Source: JARYLZ01 sp964388275
Lineage (GTDB): Bacteria > Bacteroidota > Ignavibacteria > SZUA-365
Direction of reading: 5' to 3'
Length of the DNA stretch: 13,720 nucleotides
Assembly: GCA_964388275.1 (NCBI GenBank)
Contig: CAYLZD010000062.1
Span: 1 to 13,720 of the forward strand
Part shown: in pieces, positions 7,101 to 13,720 of the stretch
Layout: each line of letters starts with the position of its first letter
Position numbering within the stretch: the first letter of the stretch is position 1
Notes under the pieces: model-generated
The model's input: only the letters and a program-made list of their open reading frames with translations
Databases searched by the model: none
Told to the model about the DNA's origin: nothing
Translations under genes and position numbers: made by a program

Positions 7101-9789
7101 ACGACAGGACTGTCTCACCGAGCGGAACTTTGGGGATGAGGAATGTGCCGTCGCCCATCGACACGGCGGAAATGTGTCCCGCTGTCGGAGAGTGGATTTG
7201 CACTCCCGAAAGCGGGAAGTCCTTATTATTTGTTACGATTCCTTTCACAACCGCTGTCAGAAATTTCAGTTTCTTGTCTAAACGAAGTAGTGTTCCGTTT
7301 TCGATGATCACCGCGGGCACGAACGCGGCTTGCAAGCCGGATTTCATGAATACGAGGTTGTATGCGCCGTCGGGGATATCGTACAGGGTGTATGTTCCGT
7401 CGGGATTGGAATAAGCCGTTTTCACAATGTCGGTCGTGCCCACCAGCAACCATATCTTCACGTCGCCGAGCGGTTCGTCATTAAGATCCCCCGTTATCTT
7501 GCCGTAAACGATTCCGCGGGATTTTCTCATGGTCAATCTGGCAGACACCGTCTCGCCGTCCTGTGCGAGTCTCACGTTCGAGAGGGCATCGAAATAGCCC
7601 TGTTTTCGAGCCCATACCGCGAATTTGTCCGTCGTCTGCGACGGGTCGTTTATCCTGACATTGTGAATGACGAAATACCCGTTTTTATCCGTCACCACGG
7701 GATCGACTAGAGGCAGACTGTCCGGTTTAAAAACGGGCGCGATACCGCCGTCCGGCGTCCCTGACGATGCCGACCAGGCGCTGTTGGCGGACCACTGTGA
7801 AGAGACGCCTGCTTGAGACACAGTCTGGCCCGATGCCGGTTTCTGCGATACCGCCTGCACGGCGGCGCCGGTCTGCCCGCTCGTCTGCCCCGACTGGGTT
7901 CCGGCTCCGGTCGGCGGACCACCCTGTGTCTGGTTGCTTCCGGATCCGGCCTGATCCGGTGTAAAAGGGATGTTTTTGTCGTGAGCATCCGTGTACTGCG
8001 CGTAAGCGCCTGCGCTTGGAGTGCTCCCTGCGCCGGGATTCCAACCGGAGTCCTGTTGCCCCGGCTGGTCCCCTCCGCTCTGAGGGCTAAGTGCGACGGA
8101 TACACCGACATCCGAATACAAGTACACCGTGGCCCCCGGGATCGGATACCTCGTCGAATCCTCTCTCACCCAGCCTTCTATCGTGCCGGTTTCAGGCTGA
8201 AGGCGGATAATAACTTCGCCGCTTGCCAAACCCTTGGATTTTCCCGGGAAGGTCGGAATTACCGGCGCGCTGAAGGACCTGTATCTCGCCTGGTTTACCG
8301 CGATGGAAAAACCGTCGCCCTTTCCGATGTCGTCGAACCGGAAACGCCCCCCCGCGGCCTCCACTTTCCCCTGTGTTTTCCCCTGGTTTTGGGATGAGGA
8401 ATTAGCTTCCGGTTCCGTTAGGTCGGTCGCAATAAGCACCTTAGCTCTCGCGCCTGAACCTGTTTCCCCGGATCCGGGAGAAGGTTGAAGCCCTCCGCCG
8501 CCGGACCGCGATCCGCCGTCCCGCCACAATTCGACAATGATGTTATTCAGATGCTTTCCCGACAGGGAATCGACGACTTTCCCGGCCAGATGTCCGGGAG
8601 AGGATTTCAACAGGAGAAGGTATTCCTGTATATCGGATTCTTGATATTCGATTTGCCGATTTACGCCGGGATCCTGGAATCCGGGCGCCGTACCGGAGAG
8701 ATAGAAGTAAGTGTCGTCCTTGGCGTTATTGAATCGGAACACCCCGTTCGCGTCTGTGACCGTTGAGAGGGAATCGGCCGTTTCGATATATCGGAATCCG
8801 TCTCGCGTGCCCTGCGGTCCGGAAAGGTTCGGTTTCACAAACTCCCTGTTCACCGGATGATACGTCACTTCTGCGCCGGAAATGGGAAGGTTTGTTTCGA
8901 AGTCCTTTACCGTTCCTTCCAGCACCAGTCCTCCCGTCTGCGATGTGCCGGCTGATGCCATCCTCAAGTTCATGCCGGAGGAGAAAGTGAACGGCGCCGC
9001 CCATCCGTCATGCTCGCCCAAGGGGTTTCCGTTTTGATCCACGGCGCGAACGCTCCAGGCATACGTACGCGCACCCTCCGGAAGAACGAGTTCCTGTGGC
9101 CACATGAGTTGGGTTTGCGAGAGCACTTCTCTCTCATCCAGCGGTACTCCCGAAAGCAGTACGTTGGAAGCGGTCTGACCCTGCTGGAGTTCGAATAGAC
9201 GAAAGACGTACTTTACGCCGCCCGCCGGTTGCGGTATAACCGGTGTCCATCGGAACGTCGCTTGTTTGTCAGGTGTTACTTGCGATCCGTTCTCCGGCCA
9301 TTGCAACACCGGATTCTGATACGACGTGATTGAGAACTGCTTGCACGCTGAACGAGTAAGCGGTCGTCCATCCGTGATCGATACGACCTCCACGCACAGT
9401 TCGTACATCCCCGCCGGAAGCATCCCCGTGCGTACCGCAGTGACCTCGATGCCTCCTTTAAAGCGAACCGCATCCGACGGGATGATCTGATCAGCGTAGT
9501 ATGTATTAAGCCCAGGTGACAGTTCGAGAACGGGCATGGATTCATCGCGAGTCTCCGCTCGGAGAGCTCCATCGAGGGATATCTTCGCCCGGATTTTCGC
9601 GGTGATCGATGAAGACCCCGGGTTCGTGATTGTCAGGATGGCTGTTTCACGACGTGTCTGCCACTCCGACAGATAGGGGCTGGGTTTCGGTGACAGCGTC
9701 AGTGAGAGTTGAAGCTGTTGCCCTTGCATGCATGGCGCGAGCACGAATGGGAGCAGGATTGCTAAGGTCAGGCGTTTCGCGAGTCTCAT
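4168..9789 (-). CDS. Giant secreted multidomain surface protein with carboxypeptidase-regulatory-like repeats and a beta-rich C-terminal half
   Basis: The protein has 1873 residues. The signal peptide is 1-23, cleaved before QQLQL. Residues 24-270 form the domain shared with the protein at 1173-2021, including Cys132/Cys149 and FRWTPV. About seven carboxypeptidase-regulatory-like beta-sandwiches follow: ~287-395, 398-533, 534-755, 758-840, 845-923, 927-1008 and 1010-1112. They are marked by G-V/I starts, [IL]SGA/IPGA strands and DxxGxF/Y turns such as TDANGVFRF, TDKNGYFVI, NPDGTYTL and DADGNFTL. The second and third carry Gly/Ser/Gln-rich inserts (425-480 and 567-690). Residues 1115-1873 are beta-rich with internal repeats of about 63-70 residues. 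A cluster of four Cys and several Lys (1839-1852) lies close to the end, and the last residue is Trp. No T9SS sorting domain is present. It may sit on the cell surface as a long adhesin or scaffold, perhaps carried by the neighbouring barrel; that is inference. The N-terminal part recalls large Bacteroidota proteins annotated as TANFOR-domain proteins, but this is from memory and unsure. The start is supported by a good Shine-Dalgarno. Confidence 0.96.
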   Translation of the reverse strand: MRLAKRLTLAILLPFVLAPCMQGQQLQLSLTLSPKPSPYLSEWQTRRETAILTITNPGSSSITAKIRAKISLDGALRAETRDESMPVLELSPGLNTYYADQIIPSDAVRFKGGIEVTAVRTGMLPAGMYELCVEVVSITDGRPLTRSACKQFSITSYQNPVLQWPENGSQVTPDKQATFRWTPVIPQPAGGVKYVFRLFELQQGQTASNVLLSGVPLDEREVLSQTQLMWPQELVLPEGARTYAWSVRAVDQNGNPLGEHDGWAAPFTFSSGMNLRMASAGTSQTGGLVLEGTVKDFETNLPISGAEVTYHPVNREFVKPNLSGPQGTRDGFRYIETADSLSTVTDANGVFRFNNAKDDTYFYLSGTAPGFQDPGVNRQIEYQESDIQEYLLLLKSSPGHLAGKVVDSLSGKHLNNIIVELWRDGGSRSGGGGLQPSPGSGETGSGARAKVLIATDLTEPEANSSSQNQGKTQGKVEAAGGRFRFDDIGKGDGFSIAVNQARYRSFSAPVIPTFPGKSKGLASGEVIIRLQPETGTIEGWVREDSTRYPIPGATVYLYSDVGVSVALSPQSGGDQPGQQDSGWNPGAGSTPSAGAYAQYTDAHDKNIPFTPDQAGSGSNQTQGGPPTGAGTQSGQTSGQTGAAVQAVSQKPASGQTVSQAGVSSQWSANSAWSASSGTPDGGIAPVFKPDSLPLVDPVVTDKNGYFVIHNVRINDPSQTTDKFAVWARKQGYFDALSNVRLAQDGETVSARLTMRKSRGIVYGKITGDLNDEPLGDVKIWLLVGTTDIVKTAYSNPDGTYTLYDIPDGAYNLVFMKSGLQAAFVPAVIIENGTLLRLDKKLKFLTAVVKGIVTNNKDFPLSGVQIHSPTAGHISAVSMGDGTFLIPKVPLGETVLSFTYPNLVDKEYKITIEEECDTNITVKMDSCTGSITLQILDFVTKDPIPKASVTLYGSKKTNGSGIVKFIHIPVGVKSIFIVSDTASGKDYQTHTGSGLIAKDQHPIVTIYLRPAARISGTVTSPVNPTFKLDPGDLPTGRPPVVPVDSARISIEGVPGVSAITDADGNFTLRNVPADVQLTLRAVKVSYKVGKVEVTNPLSAGEHRTGIPISMEVIPVLSMYGFKTEIDNITESGGKTFVSGSVVSIPENLFLETKKSDARLPFTNVEVDDDFKPVADSIRLSVNEVDIKLFQMAATMRDDSGIVVGWTSGSTVGRISGKDIYFDAGIGNKFPYSSWIQEKLSWPHDSIPGFYSDGVFRGRILGMNIRAGQGYVHKFWGFELTVDYTRSKISSDGLHYYGTLKIPGLDPLIIFEDLHIEVPLKDGWIPDPEFKGVTIKTDPPIAFDFGAFKVVDSSTTWDETGLRAGGMVEVTMMGGQQFGFHDLWISKEGDFNNIVIDLPDDANMELFGATLQAETINFGITSDESSGERTRYLVFSGKLTIDKLDNPIEFQDLKLTDDGEFTGTIQFNQSFTFANIVGVSLQSVEFAKDNNEQRYIHVKGGVAFNIPCLSVQVGNFKFWENGSLTVEQIGFSFTAQAVEVELTASYSNNVFEGSGSLIVRPSPGLAPVLNVSGAFRYGGSQDWWIKISANVPPIPIGPFTIVAIRGELGRQSNSWTFGVGGDVTVGSEEAKKAILLKLDVSVTTTQNGPIIQGNADVIVMSNLQVGHASVTLDYGSERFYGSLELSWNKKSVEVHGWVNLEVKKGQYWYVGAGLTVNLFKMGQIDASVYIGRNYAGNLHSFPVAFHPNNTPINGFHLDAEGSSGVSKSMYTLSVNNWMYAAMDYDLGLSGGFKLRVVAACDLLIAHGNGEVNIEAAISYADERLRFHGYADVSMMVWVWPCKKDSKCKKWCKVCINVSINADYDSVSGWAITASW
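5110..5865 (-). repeat. Internal protein repeats of about 63-70 residues in the C-terminal half of the giant protein
   Basis: Residues 1309-1560 of the giant protein contain a recurring motif at residues 1309 (FEDLHIEV), 1378 (FHDLWISKEGDF), 1448 (FQDLKLTDDGEF) and 1511 (VGNFKFWENGSL). Spacings are 69, 70 and 63 residues. After the motif each repeat runs through alternating hydrophobic strands, two of them with related segments (LFGATLQ and IVGVSLQ) and a later strand leading to F/I-x-G. This looks like a tandem beta-fold, possibly an elongated beta-solenoid or groove. The repeats are too diverged to expect DNA-level identity. Confidence 0.5.
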
Positions 9790-9795
9790 CTATGT

Positions 9796-9799
9796 CTCC
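9796..9799 (-). promoter_or_regulatory. Shine-Dalgarno sequence of the giant gene
   Basis: On the minus strand GGAG stands 6 bases before the ATG at 9789 (GGAG-ACATAG-ATG). It is the clearest ribosome binding site in the window and fixes the start of the giant gene. It lies inside the 46-bp gap after the barrel gene, so no room for a separate promoter is evident. Confidence 0.75.
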
Positions 9800-9835
9800 G
9801 ATATTCTACGTACATGGCACGGGTGCGGATCGGCG

Positions 9836-11557
9836 TCAGAATCGTGTCGTGATCGATGTTTGCAACAGATTTTCTTGAAAGGAGACCCCGGGCTTCGAGG
9901 AACCGTATTCGTACATGTTTCTCGATGCGGACAGGCCGAGCGCTATCATTCTTGAAATCTGCCATTTCGCCGCGATGCGAAGCAGCCACTGGACATCAGA
10001 CGTGTATCCTGTGAGCCGATTCGAGGAATGCGTGAGTGTCAACGAGGTCGTGATTGCCGGATCTATCGTGCGATAAGATGTGTTGACGCTTGCACTGTTC
10101 AACGTGAGAGCCCGCGGCTTCAGGTCGTTTGTCAAGTAGTTGTAAGATGCCGACAGCGAAAGCGGAAATCCTGTGAATGTCACCGAGTACAGGCCGAATA
10201 TGGATTGTGTGATGTTGCTGTTCTCGGCGCCTGAAACGACGTTGAAATCATTGAAGGTATCTTGCGAGTACGTTACGCTCACCGTGTGGTCCGCCGCGTC
10301 GGAGGGGATTGTGTAAGTGGGCGAAAGGTTGAACGAATGAGACACCGTCTCTATCTTAAGCGTGTCCTGTGTCGTGTTGTTGCGCACTCCGAAATTGGAA
10401 TATGCGGCAGAGACGGTGAAGCGCTCGGAAACGGCGGCCAGGAGATTGCATGCCCCCATGAACTGGCTGGAAGTTTCAGCTTTCGTCTCCGACAGATTGT
10501 TCACGCGATTGCCGACGGTCCCCTGTATACTGAGCCGGCTCTCGAACAACTGCAGTCGAGGGGAAAGAGAGAACTCCAACCTGTCCGCTTGATGGAACGG
10601 ATATCCCAGGGCGACATATCCAGGTCCGATGTACCGCGCCTGCGCTTTGACGCCCCAGTCCTTCTCCGACATCTGAACCGCAAGAGCGCCTGCATAGTCA
10701 ATCCGGGACGAGATTCTCTGCTTCTGTAGAAAATCCAAGACAGGTTCCGGATCTGGGTACTCGCCGGCGCGCATATCGTTGGTGAAGTATGACACGCCCC
10801 CTTCCCCGAGCACCGATAGCGCGTCGCTCAACGAGAGTCTAAAATTCACACTCGCCAACGTTCCCTCCTGCGGCTGGATCCCCTCGATCCGGCGTTGTAT
10901 GGAGGAGGGATCGTCGCGGGAGCGAACGAGATTAAGATCGACGTGGCTCGTTTCCTCTTCACCATATCCGAGTTTTGCCAGATACATCCATCGCGCATAG
11001 CTTCCTCGGATTCCCGCACTTGAATCCGGTTCCACAGGTCGTTGTGTCGAACCCGCCGACAAGGAGAAACGATAACGCCCGGGACGTAAATCAGCGCCTA
11101 CGCCGAAAACTTGGCAATCTCCGGAAGAGAGCTCCGAATAATTCGGCACATGAGTTCCAAGATGGAATTGCGCCCATCCGATCCTCGGTGAGATACTCAG
11201 AAAACCGAGGTTGTTTCCCGGGTTCTGAAGAAACTGCAAAAACGAAGTGCCGCGCGTGGCCGAAGTGATTGTATTTGTCTCGCGCGACGACAACATGATG
11301 TTGAAAGGCAACGTCAGGTAATCGCCTATCGTGATCGTCGGCGTAAGAATGAACCGCCATAAGTTGGGAGGGCGTCGTGGTCGTATCGTGCTGTCATGCG
11401 AGGGATCCATCGTGTAGATATCCCCTGTGATTACAGCCGAGCCCGAGAATCGAATAAACGGAACCTCATCAGTTCCATCCTGAGACTGAGCATGTAGCGC
11501 GGGGGAACTAAACAGAGCGAGCAGAACCATCGACACGACGCAGGTGCGCAGACTCAT
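9836..11557 (-). CDS. Outer-membrane beta-barrel protein
   Basis: The protein has 573 residues from the ATG at 11557. This start is chosen because it opens a clean signal peptide (MSLRTCVVSMVLLALFSS, cleavage after ALHA). An in-frame start at 11614 would put 19 basic residues in front of it. GAGAG before the ATG is a modest ribosome binding site. The mature part is a long series of amphipathic strands with alternating polar and nonpolar residues and polar Asn/Ser/Asp-rich turns, for example RFTVSAAYSNFGV, FPLSLSASYNYL and MIALGLSASRNMYEY. It ends in TSITTRF: a C-terminal Phe after alternating residues is the usual signal for outer-membrane barrel assembly. No plug, TonB box or PorP/SprF signature is recognised. 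It leads the four-gene cluster, 46 bp before the giant gene. A role in exporting or anchoring the downstream secreted proteins is plausible but inferred; it could instead be an ordinary porin-like protein. Confidence 0.88.
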   Translation of the reverse strand: MSLRTCVVSMVLLALFSSPALHAQSQDGTDEVPFIRFSGSAVITGDIYTMDPSHDSTIRPRRPPNLWRFILTPTITIGDYLTLPFNIMLSSRETNTITSATRGTSFLQFLQNPGNNLGFLSISPRIGWAQFHLGTHVPNYSELSSGDCQVFGVGADLRPGRYRFSLSAGSTQRPVEPDSSAGIRGSYARWMYLAKLGYGEEETSHVDLNLVRSRDDPSSIQRRIEGIQPQEGTLASVNFRLSLSDALSVLGEGGVSYFTNDMRAGEYPDPEPVLDFLQKQRISSRIDYAGALAVQMSEKDWGVKAQARYIGPGYVALGYPFHQADRLEFSLSPRLQLFESRLSIQGTVGNRVNNLSETKAETSSQFMGACNLLAAVSERFTVSAAYSNFGVRNNTTQDTLKIETVSHSFNLSPTYTIPSDAADHTVSVTYSQDTFNDFNVVSGAENSNITQSIFGLYSVTFTGFPLSLSASYNYLTNDLKPRALTLNSASVNTSYRTIDPAITTSLTLTHSSNRLTGYTSDVQWLLRIAAKWQISRMIALGLSASRNMYEYGSSKPGVSFQENLLQTSITTRF

Positions 11558-11997
11558 TTTACTCTCGTTGATTCTACCTGATCGCCGCCGGATGAATGGA
11601 TTCAATTTGTGCATCGCTGGTTCACTCCAATTGCATGGGGCATCATGCGAGTTTTCACCAACTCACCTTAAAAAACCATATCGGTAATTTGAACACATCA
11701 GTACATCTACTGATTTCCCCTGATGGTCGGAATGCAACATGTTTCCTGTTCTCCTGATGGTTAGCGTATCCGAATTGTTGGCCAGGATCAATCGCCGCAA
11801 GCAAGAATCGTCGTCCGCCGTGAGCAGTCTGATTTGAATGAACCATCAGCGTTGCTTTCTCGACAATCCTGGAGCTATTCAAGCCGGTCCTGGTTTTTAT
11901 ACGTTGTGCTGCAAGGTTCGATAAGGGGATGGAATCGTCCTATCTGACTTTTGTGCTGCCTCGATACACATGAGACGAAACCAATCTGCGCACAGTA
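11558..11997. other. 440-bp intergenic region upstream of the four-gene cluster
   Basis: No convincing gene lies here. A 75-residue minus-strand frame at 11655-11882 has only a TTG start, no domain and no ribosome site, so it is left out. The region must hold the end of the laminin-B-like gene's transcript and, most likely, the promoter of the cluster. I saw no clear hairpin-plus-T-run terminator. A TTGATC followed 17 bases later by TACGCT (minus strand, about 11760-11790) resembles a sigma-70 promoter. However, FCB-group bacteria use a different consensus, so it is not called. The only structured element is listed separately. Confidence 0.5.
11697..11761. promoter_or_regulatory. Candidate operator region: perfect inverted repeat plus paired direct repeats
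   Basis: A perfect 7-bp inverted repeat, atcagta-catc-tactgat, occupies 11697-11714. Immediately next to it are two 13-bp direct repeats with one mismatch, ttcccctgatggt at 11715-11727 and ttctcctgatggt at 11749-11761, 34 bp apart start to start. The core ctgatggt occurs a third time in reverse at 11842-11849. The cluster lies about 140-205 bp before the barrel start codon. Such a layout fits binding sites for a regulator of the four-gene cluster. The inverted repeat could also be a small hairpin. No regulator gene is in view. Confidence 0.35.
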
Positions 11998-12900
11998 TCA
12001 ACGAATAACTGTCAGTGGTTTGGTCAGTATGGAAGTCCCGGCGCGGAGCTGTACCCAATACGTCCCGGTCGGTATATTTTCTGTTTCGAAGCGGGCGCTT
12101 CGTAGACCAGCGTCTCGTCCGTCGTCCGTCAGTACCATGAGACTGCGTCCGGAATTGTCGATCAGTTCTAACCGGGCCGGGAAAGGTTTGTACAGTTTGT
12201 AATTCACCATAGTGAAGTCTATAGCCGGATTCGGATGGCAATCCAGGAATTCTGCGTCGGCCGGGATTTCCGCTTCGTCGCGGTCGAATATCCCGCTCGT
12301 ACCCTTCGTAAGCATGAAATTGTCGAAACCGAGCACCTCGGAGAATACGGCCCCCTGAATATCTATCGTGAACGCGATCACATTGACCCCTGCTATGAGT
12401 TCGTTCCATTTCTCGATCGGCGTACCGCTGCCCATCGTCCATCCGTCCGGAAGCGGATCGCCCGGAGCGATAGCTCTCACTGCGGCGCAAACGTGCTGCC
12501 AGCCGGATGATTGGGATATGGCTGCCGGCCACTCGAAGCGCGCGGCCAGATCGCCGTTCCTGATCACGAAATACGGCCTTAAGCTGTCTACTCCTGAAAC
12601 GTCGATCATGCGGTAGTCGTAGCAGAAAACCGCGCCGGTCCAGTCGCCATGGAATTCCGGCGGCGCGAGGAGGCGGGACACTTCCGGCACGCCTTCGTCC
12701 TCGCAGCGGAGGAACATGGTGGAGCCGGCGGGGCCTCCGGCCGTGACGTTCAGAATCGTGTATTCCACTGTCCATCCCTGCAGGGTTCCGTCCTCGAAAT
12801 CTGACGAGGCGATGACGGTCTGCTGCGAGAATGCTTCGGGAAGCAGGCCGACCAACGAAAAAAGAAATACCACTGTCATAATGATGCTTTTCATAGTCAT
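11998..12900 (-). CDS. T9SS-exported protein with a laminin-B-like domain
   Basis: The protein has 300 residues. The signal peptide (about 1-25, hydrophobic TVVFLFSLVGLL, cleavage after AFS) is followed by a single beta-sandwich (about 30-200). Its hallmarks match the laminin B (domain IV) family: SSDFEDGTLQGW at the start, a GGPAGSTMFLR strand, LLAPPEFHGDW (the family's AP-x-[KE]F-x-GD motif), and GFDNFML at the end. In animals this domain is a matrix module; bacterial copies are surface or carbohydrate-related and mostly unstudied. The last ~80 residues are a T9SS sorting domain: LDCHPNP, ARLELIDNSGRSL, DAGLRSARF and PTGTYWVQLRAG. The protein would be exported across both membranes and attached to the surface or released. 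ATG at 12900 is preferred; GTG at 12906 and ATG at 12894 are also in frame. A strong hairpin separates it from the gene upstream, so it probably has its own promoter in 12901-12948. Confidence 0.9.
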   Translation of the reverse strand: MTMKSIIMTVVFLFSLVGLLPEAFSQQTVIASSDFEDGTLQGWTVEYTILNVTAGGPAGSTMFLRCEDEGVPEVSRLLAPPEFHGDWTGAVFCYDYRMIDVSGVDSLRPYFVIRNGDLAARFEWPAAISQSSGWQHVCAAVRAIAPGDPLPDGWTMGSGTPIEKWNELIAGVNVIAFTIDIQGAVFSEVLGFDNFMLTKGTSGIFDRDEAEIPADAEFLDCHPNPAIDFTMVNYKLYKPFPARLELIDNSGRSLMVLTDDGRDAGLRSARFETENIPTGTYWVQLRAGTSILTKPLTVIR

Positions 12901-12948
12901 GCTCACTTGTTGATTGATCGAGGTTCGGTTAAAAAGTGGGAATGGAGA

Positions 12949-12999
12949 CAGTGGAACGCGCGCGAGCGCCGATGAGTTGCCGCAGGCGCGCGTTCACTG
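12949..12999 (-). terminator. Strong GC-rich hairpin between two T9SS cargo genes, probable terminator
   Basis: The arms are cagtggaacgcgcgc (12949-12963) and gcgcgcgttcactg (12986-12999). They pair over 14 bp with one bulged base around a 22-base loop. The hairpin begins 10 bases after the stop codon of the 13010-13720 gene. On the minus strand a run of five T follows about 13 bases beyond the stem (12931-12935), further than in a textbook intrinsic terminator. Position and stability favour termination of the upstream transcript, or protection of its 3' end. Confidence 0.65.
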
Positions 13000-13009
13000 G
13001 AGCAAGAAA

Positions 13010-13720
13010 CTACTTGACCACCGCAGCCGGCAGGGTTGCGCTTCTGCCGTCGGCTTCCATCCGTATGTAATACGTGCCTGACGGAAGGGCGCCCGAATCG
13101 AAGCGCACGCTGTGCAGACCGCCTTCGCGCCTGCCCTCAAACAGCGTCTGAATCCGTTTGCCCTCATTGTCGTAGAGTTCGAGCCTTAGCTGCATCGGCT
13201 TCCCGAGCGCGAAATTCACCGTGCTGAATCCCTGCGAAGGATTCGGGAAGCAATCCAGAAGATTGAAATCGTCCGGCAGCGTGGTACCGTTGAAAGTCTT
13301 TATCTCGGTGACAGAGGAGATCGTGTCGACCATCACGATGCTGCCGGACTTGTCGTAGGCAGTGACGCGCAGAACGGGTTTCTGCGTGTAGCCCGAGTCG
13401 ATTGAGACCTGCAAGCGCAATTCCCCGGATTTCCCGCCCGGTTTCAATGGTTCGGCAAGTTGGAACATGGCCTGACGCTTGTTGTGCTTCGCCATCTTCA
13501 ATTGCGCCAGCCAGTTGCTCTGCTCACCTTTGGGTATCGGGGGCGCCGTAATGGCCTCGATGTTGCAATATGATGCGAAAGGATCGAGGATGCTCGTCGA
13601 GATGTAGTGAATATCCACGCTCGAAGGATTCCCGGCGATGATCTTATGAATAATATCCATCCATTTTGGCGGATATCGCCTGGGGGGATCTGAAGTGAAT
13701 CGAAGTGTCACGGGCGCTTT
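13010..13720 (-). CDS. T9SS-exported protein, partial (N-terminus beyond the window)
   Basis: The frame is open to the window edge (236 codons, then TAG). A GTG at 13711 exists, but the residues before and after it look like mid-protein, so the true start is presumably outside. No signal peptide is visible. Residues up to about 150 (from the GTG) are of unrecognised type, with a beta-sandwich-like part around MFQLAEPLKPGG, LRLQVSIDSG and KPVLRVTAYD. That stretch could be a small jelly-roll binding module. The C-terminal ~85 residues are a clear T9SS sorting domain: LLDCFPNPSQGFSTVNF, LRLELYDNEGKRIQTL, GGLHSVRFDSG and LPSGTYYIRMEADG, ending in AAVVK. The protein is therefore secreted and probably surface-attached. 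The function of the missing part is unknown. Confidence 0.88.
   Translation of the reverse strand, partial: KAPVTLRFTSDPPRRYPPKWMDIIHKIIAGNPSSVDIHYISTSILDPFASYCNIEAITAPPIPKGEQSNWLAQLKMAKHNKRQAMFQLAEPLKPGGKSGELRLQVSIDSGYTQKPVLRVTAYDKSGSIVMVDTISSVTEIKTFNGTTLPDDFNLLDCFPNPSQGFSTVNFALGKPMQLRLELYDNEGKRIQTLFEGRREGGLHSVRFDSGALPSGTYYIRMEADGRSATLPAAVVK

Noticed and set aside
9721..9789. Lipoprotein signal (LAPC) in the giant protein
   Set aside because: Pro before the Cys does not fit the lipobox, and the paralogue is cleaved by signal peptidase I at the equivalent QQLQL.
11655..11882. 75-residue minus-strand frame in the intergenic gap
   Set aside because: TTG start, no ribosome site, no recognisable domain.
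11897..12775. Minus-strand 292-residue frame overlapping the laminin-B-like gene
   Set aside because: Arg-rich alternative frame of a gene with a signal peptide and sorting domain in the correct frame.
13709..13711. GTG as the start of the rightmost gene
   Set aside because: The frame is open upstream to the window edge, and no signal peptide follows although the T9SS tail requires one.

Overview
The window reads as a surface and secretion locus of an FCB-group bacterium (Bacteroidota, or a relative such as Chlorobiota, Ignavibacteriota or Kapaibacteriota). The main evidence is three type IX secretion (T9SS) C-terminal sorting domains. Signal-peptide, fibronectin III, carboxypeptidase-regulatory-like and kelch modules support the same reading. 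Base composition looks close to balanced, and at least one gene has a clear Shine-Dalgarno sequence. The sequence alone does not fix the genus. Every convincing gene lies on the minus strand, so transcription runs from high to low coordinates.

In transcription order, the right end holds two T9SS cargo genes. The first (13010-13720) is cut by the window edge. The second (11998-12900) is a small secreted protein with a laminin-B-like domain. A strong GC-rich hairpin (12949-12999) separates them. A 440-bp gap (11558-11997) follows, with an inverted repeat and paired direct repeats that could be regulatory.

Next comes a compact cluster of four genes: an outer-membrane beta-barrel (9836-11557), a giant 1873-residue secreted multidomain protein (4168-9789), a five-domain fibronectin III protein (2103-4166), and a 282-residue protein (1173-2021) that is a stand-alone paralogue of the giant protein's N-terminal region. 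Spacing is tight: 46 bp, 1 bp, then 81 bp. None of the four carries a T9SS sorting domain, although all have Sec signal peptides. The layout suggests a cell-surface assembly: a barrel in the outer membrane, a very large beta-rich surface protein, an FN3 partner and a free copy of the giant protein's first domain. I do not recognise it as a characterised system. It is the best candidate in the window for something undescribed.

Downstream the sequence decays. A small ORF of unknown function (800-1183) overlaps the end of the paralogue. It is followed by a gene remnant (355-780) with one kelch repeat fused to an intact T9SS sorting domain but with no start codon. The left end (1-354) is non-coding and holds two tandem-repeat arrays, one with a 22-bp unit and one with a 7-bp unit. 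No RNA genes, CRISPR arrays, transposases or phage genes were seen.
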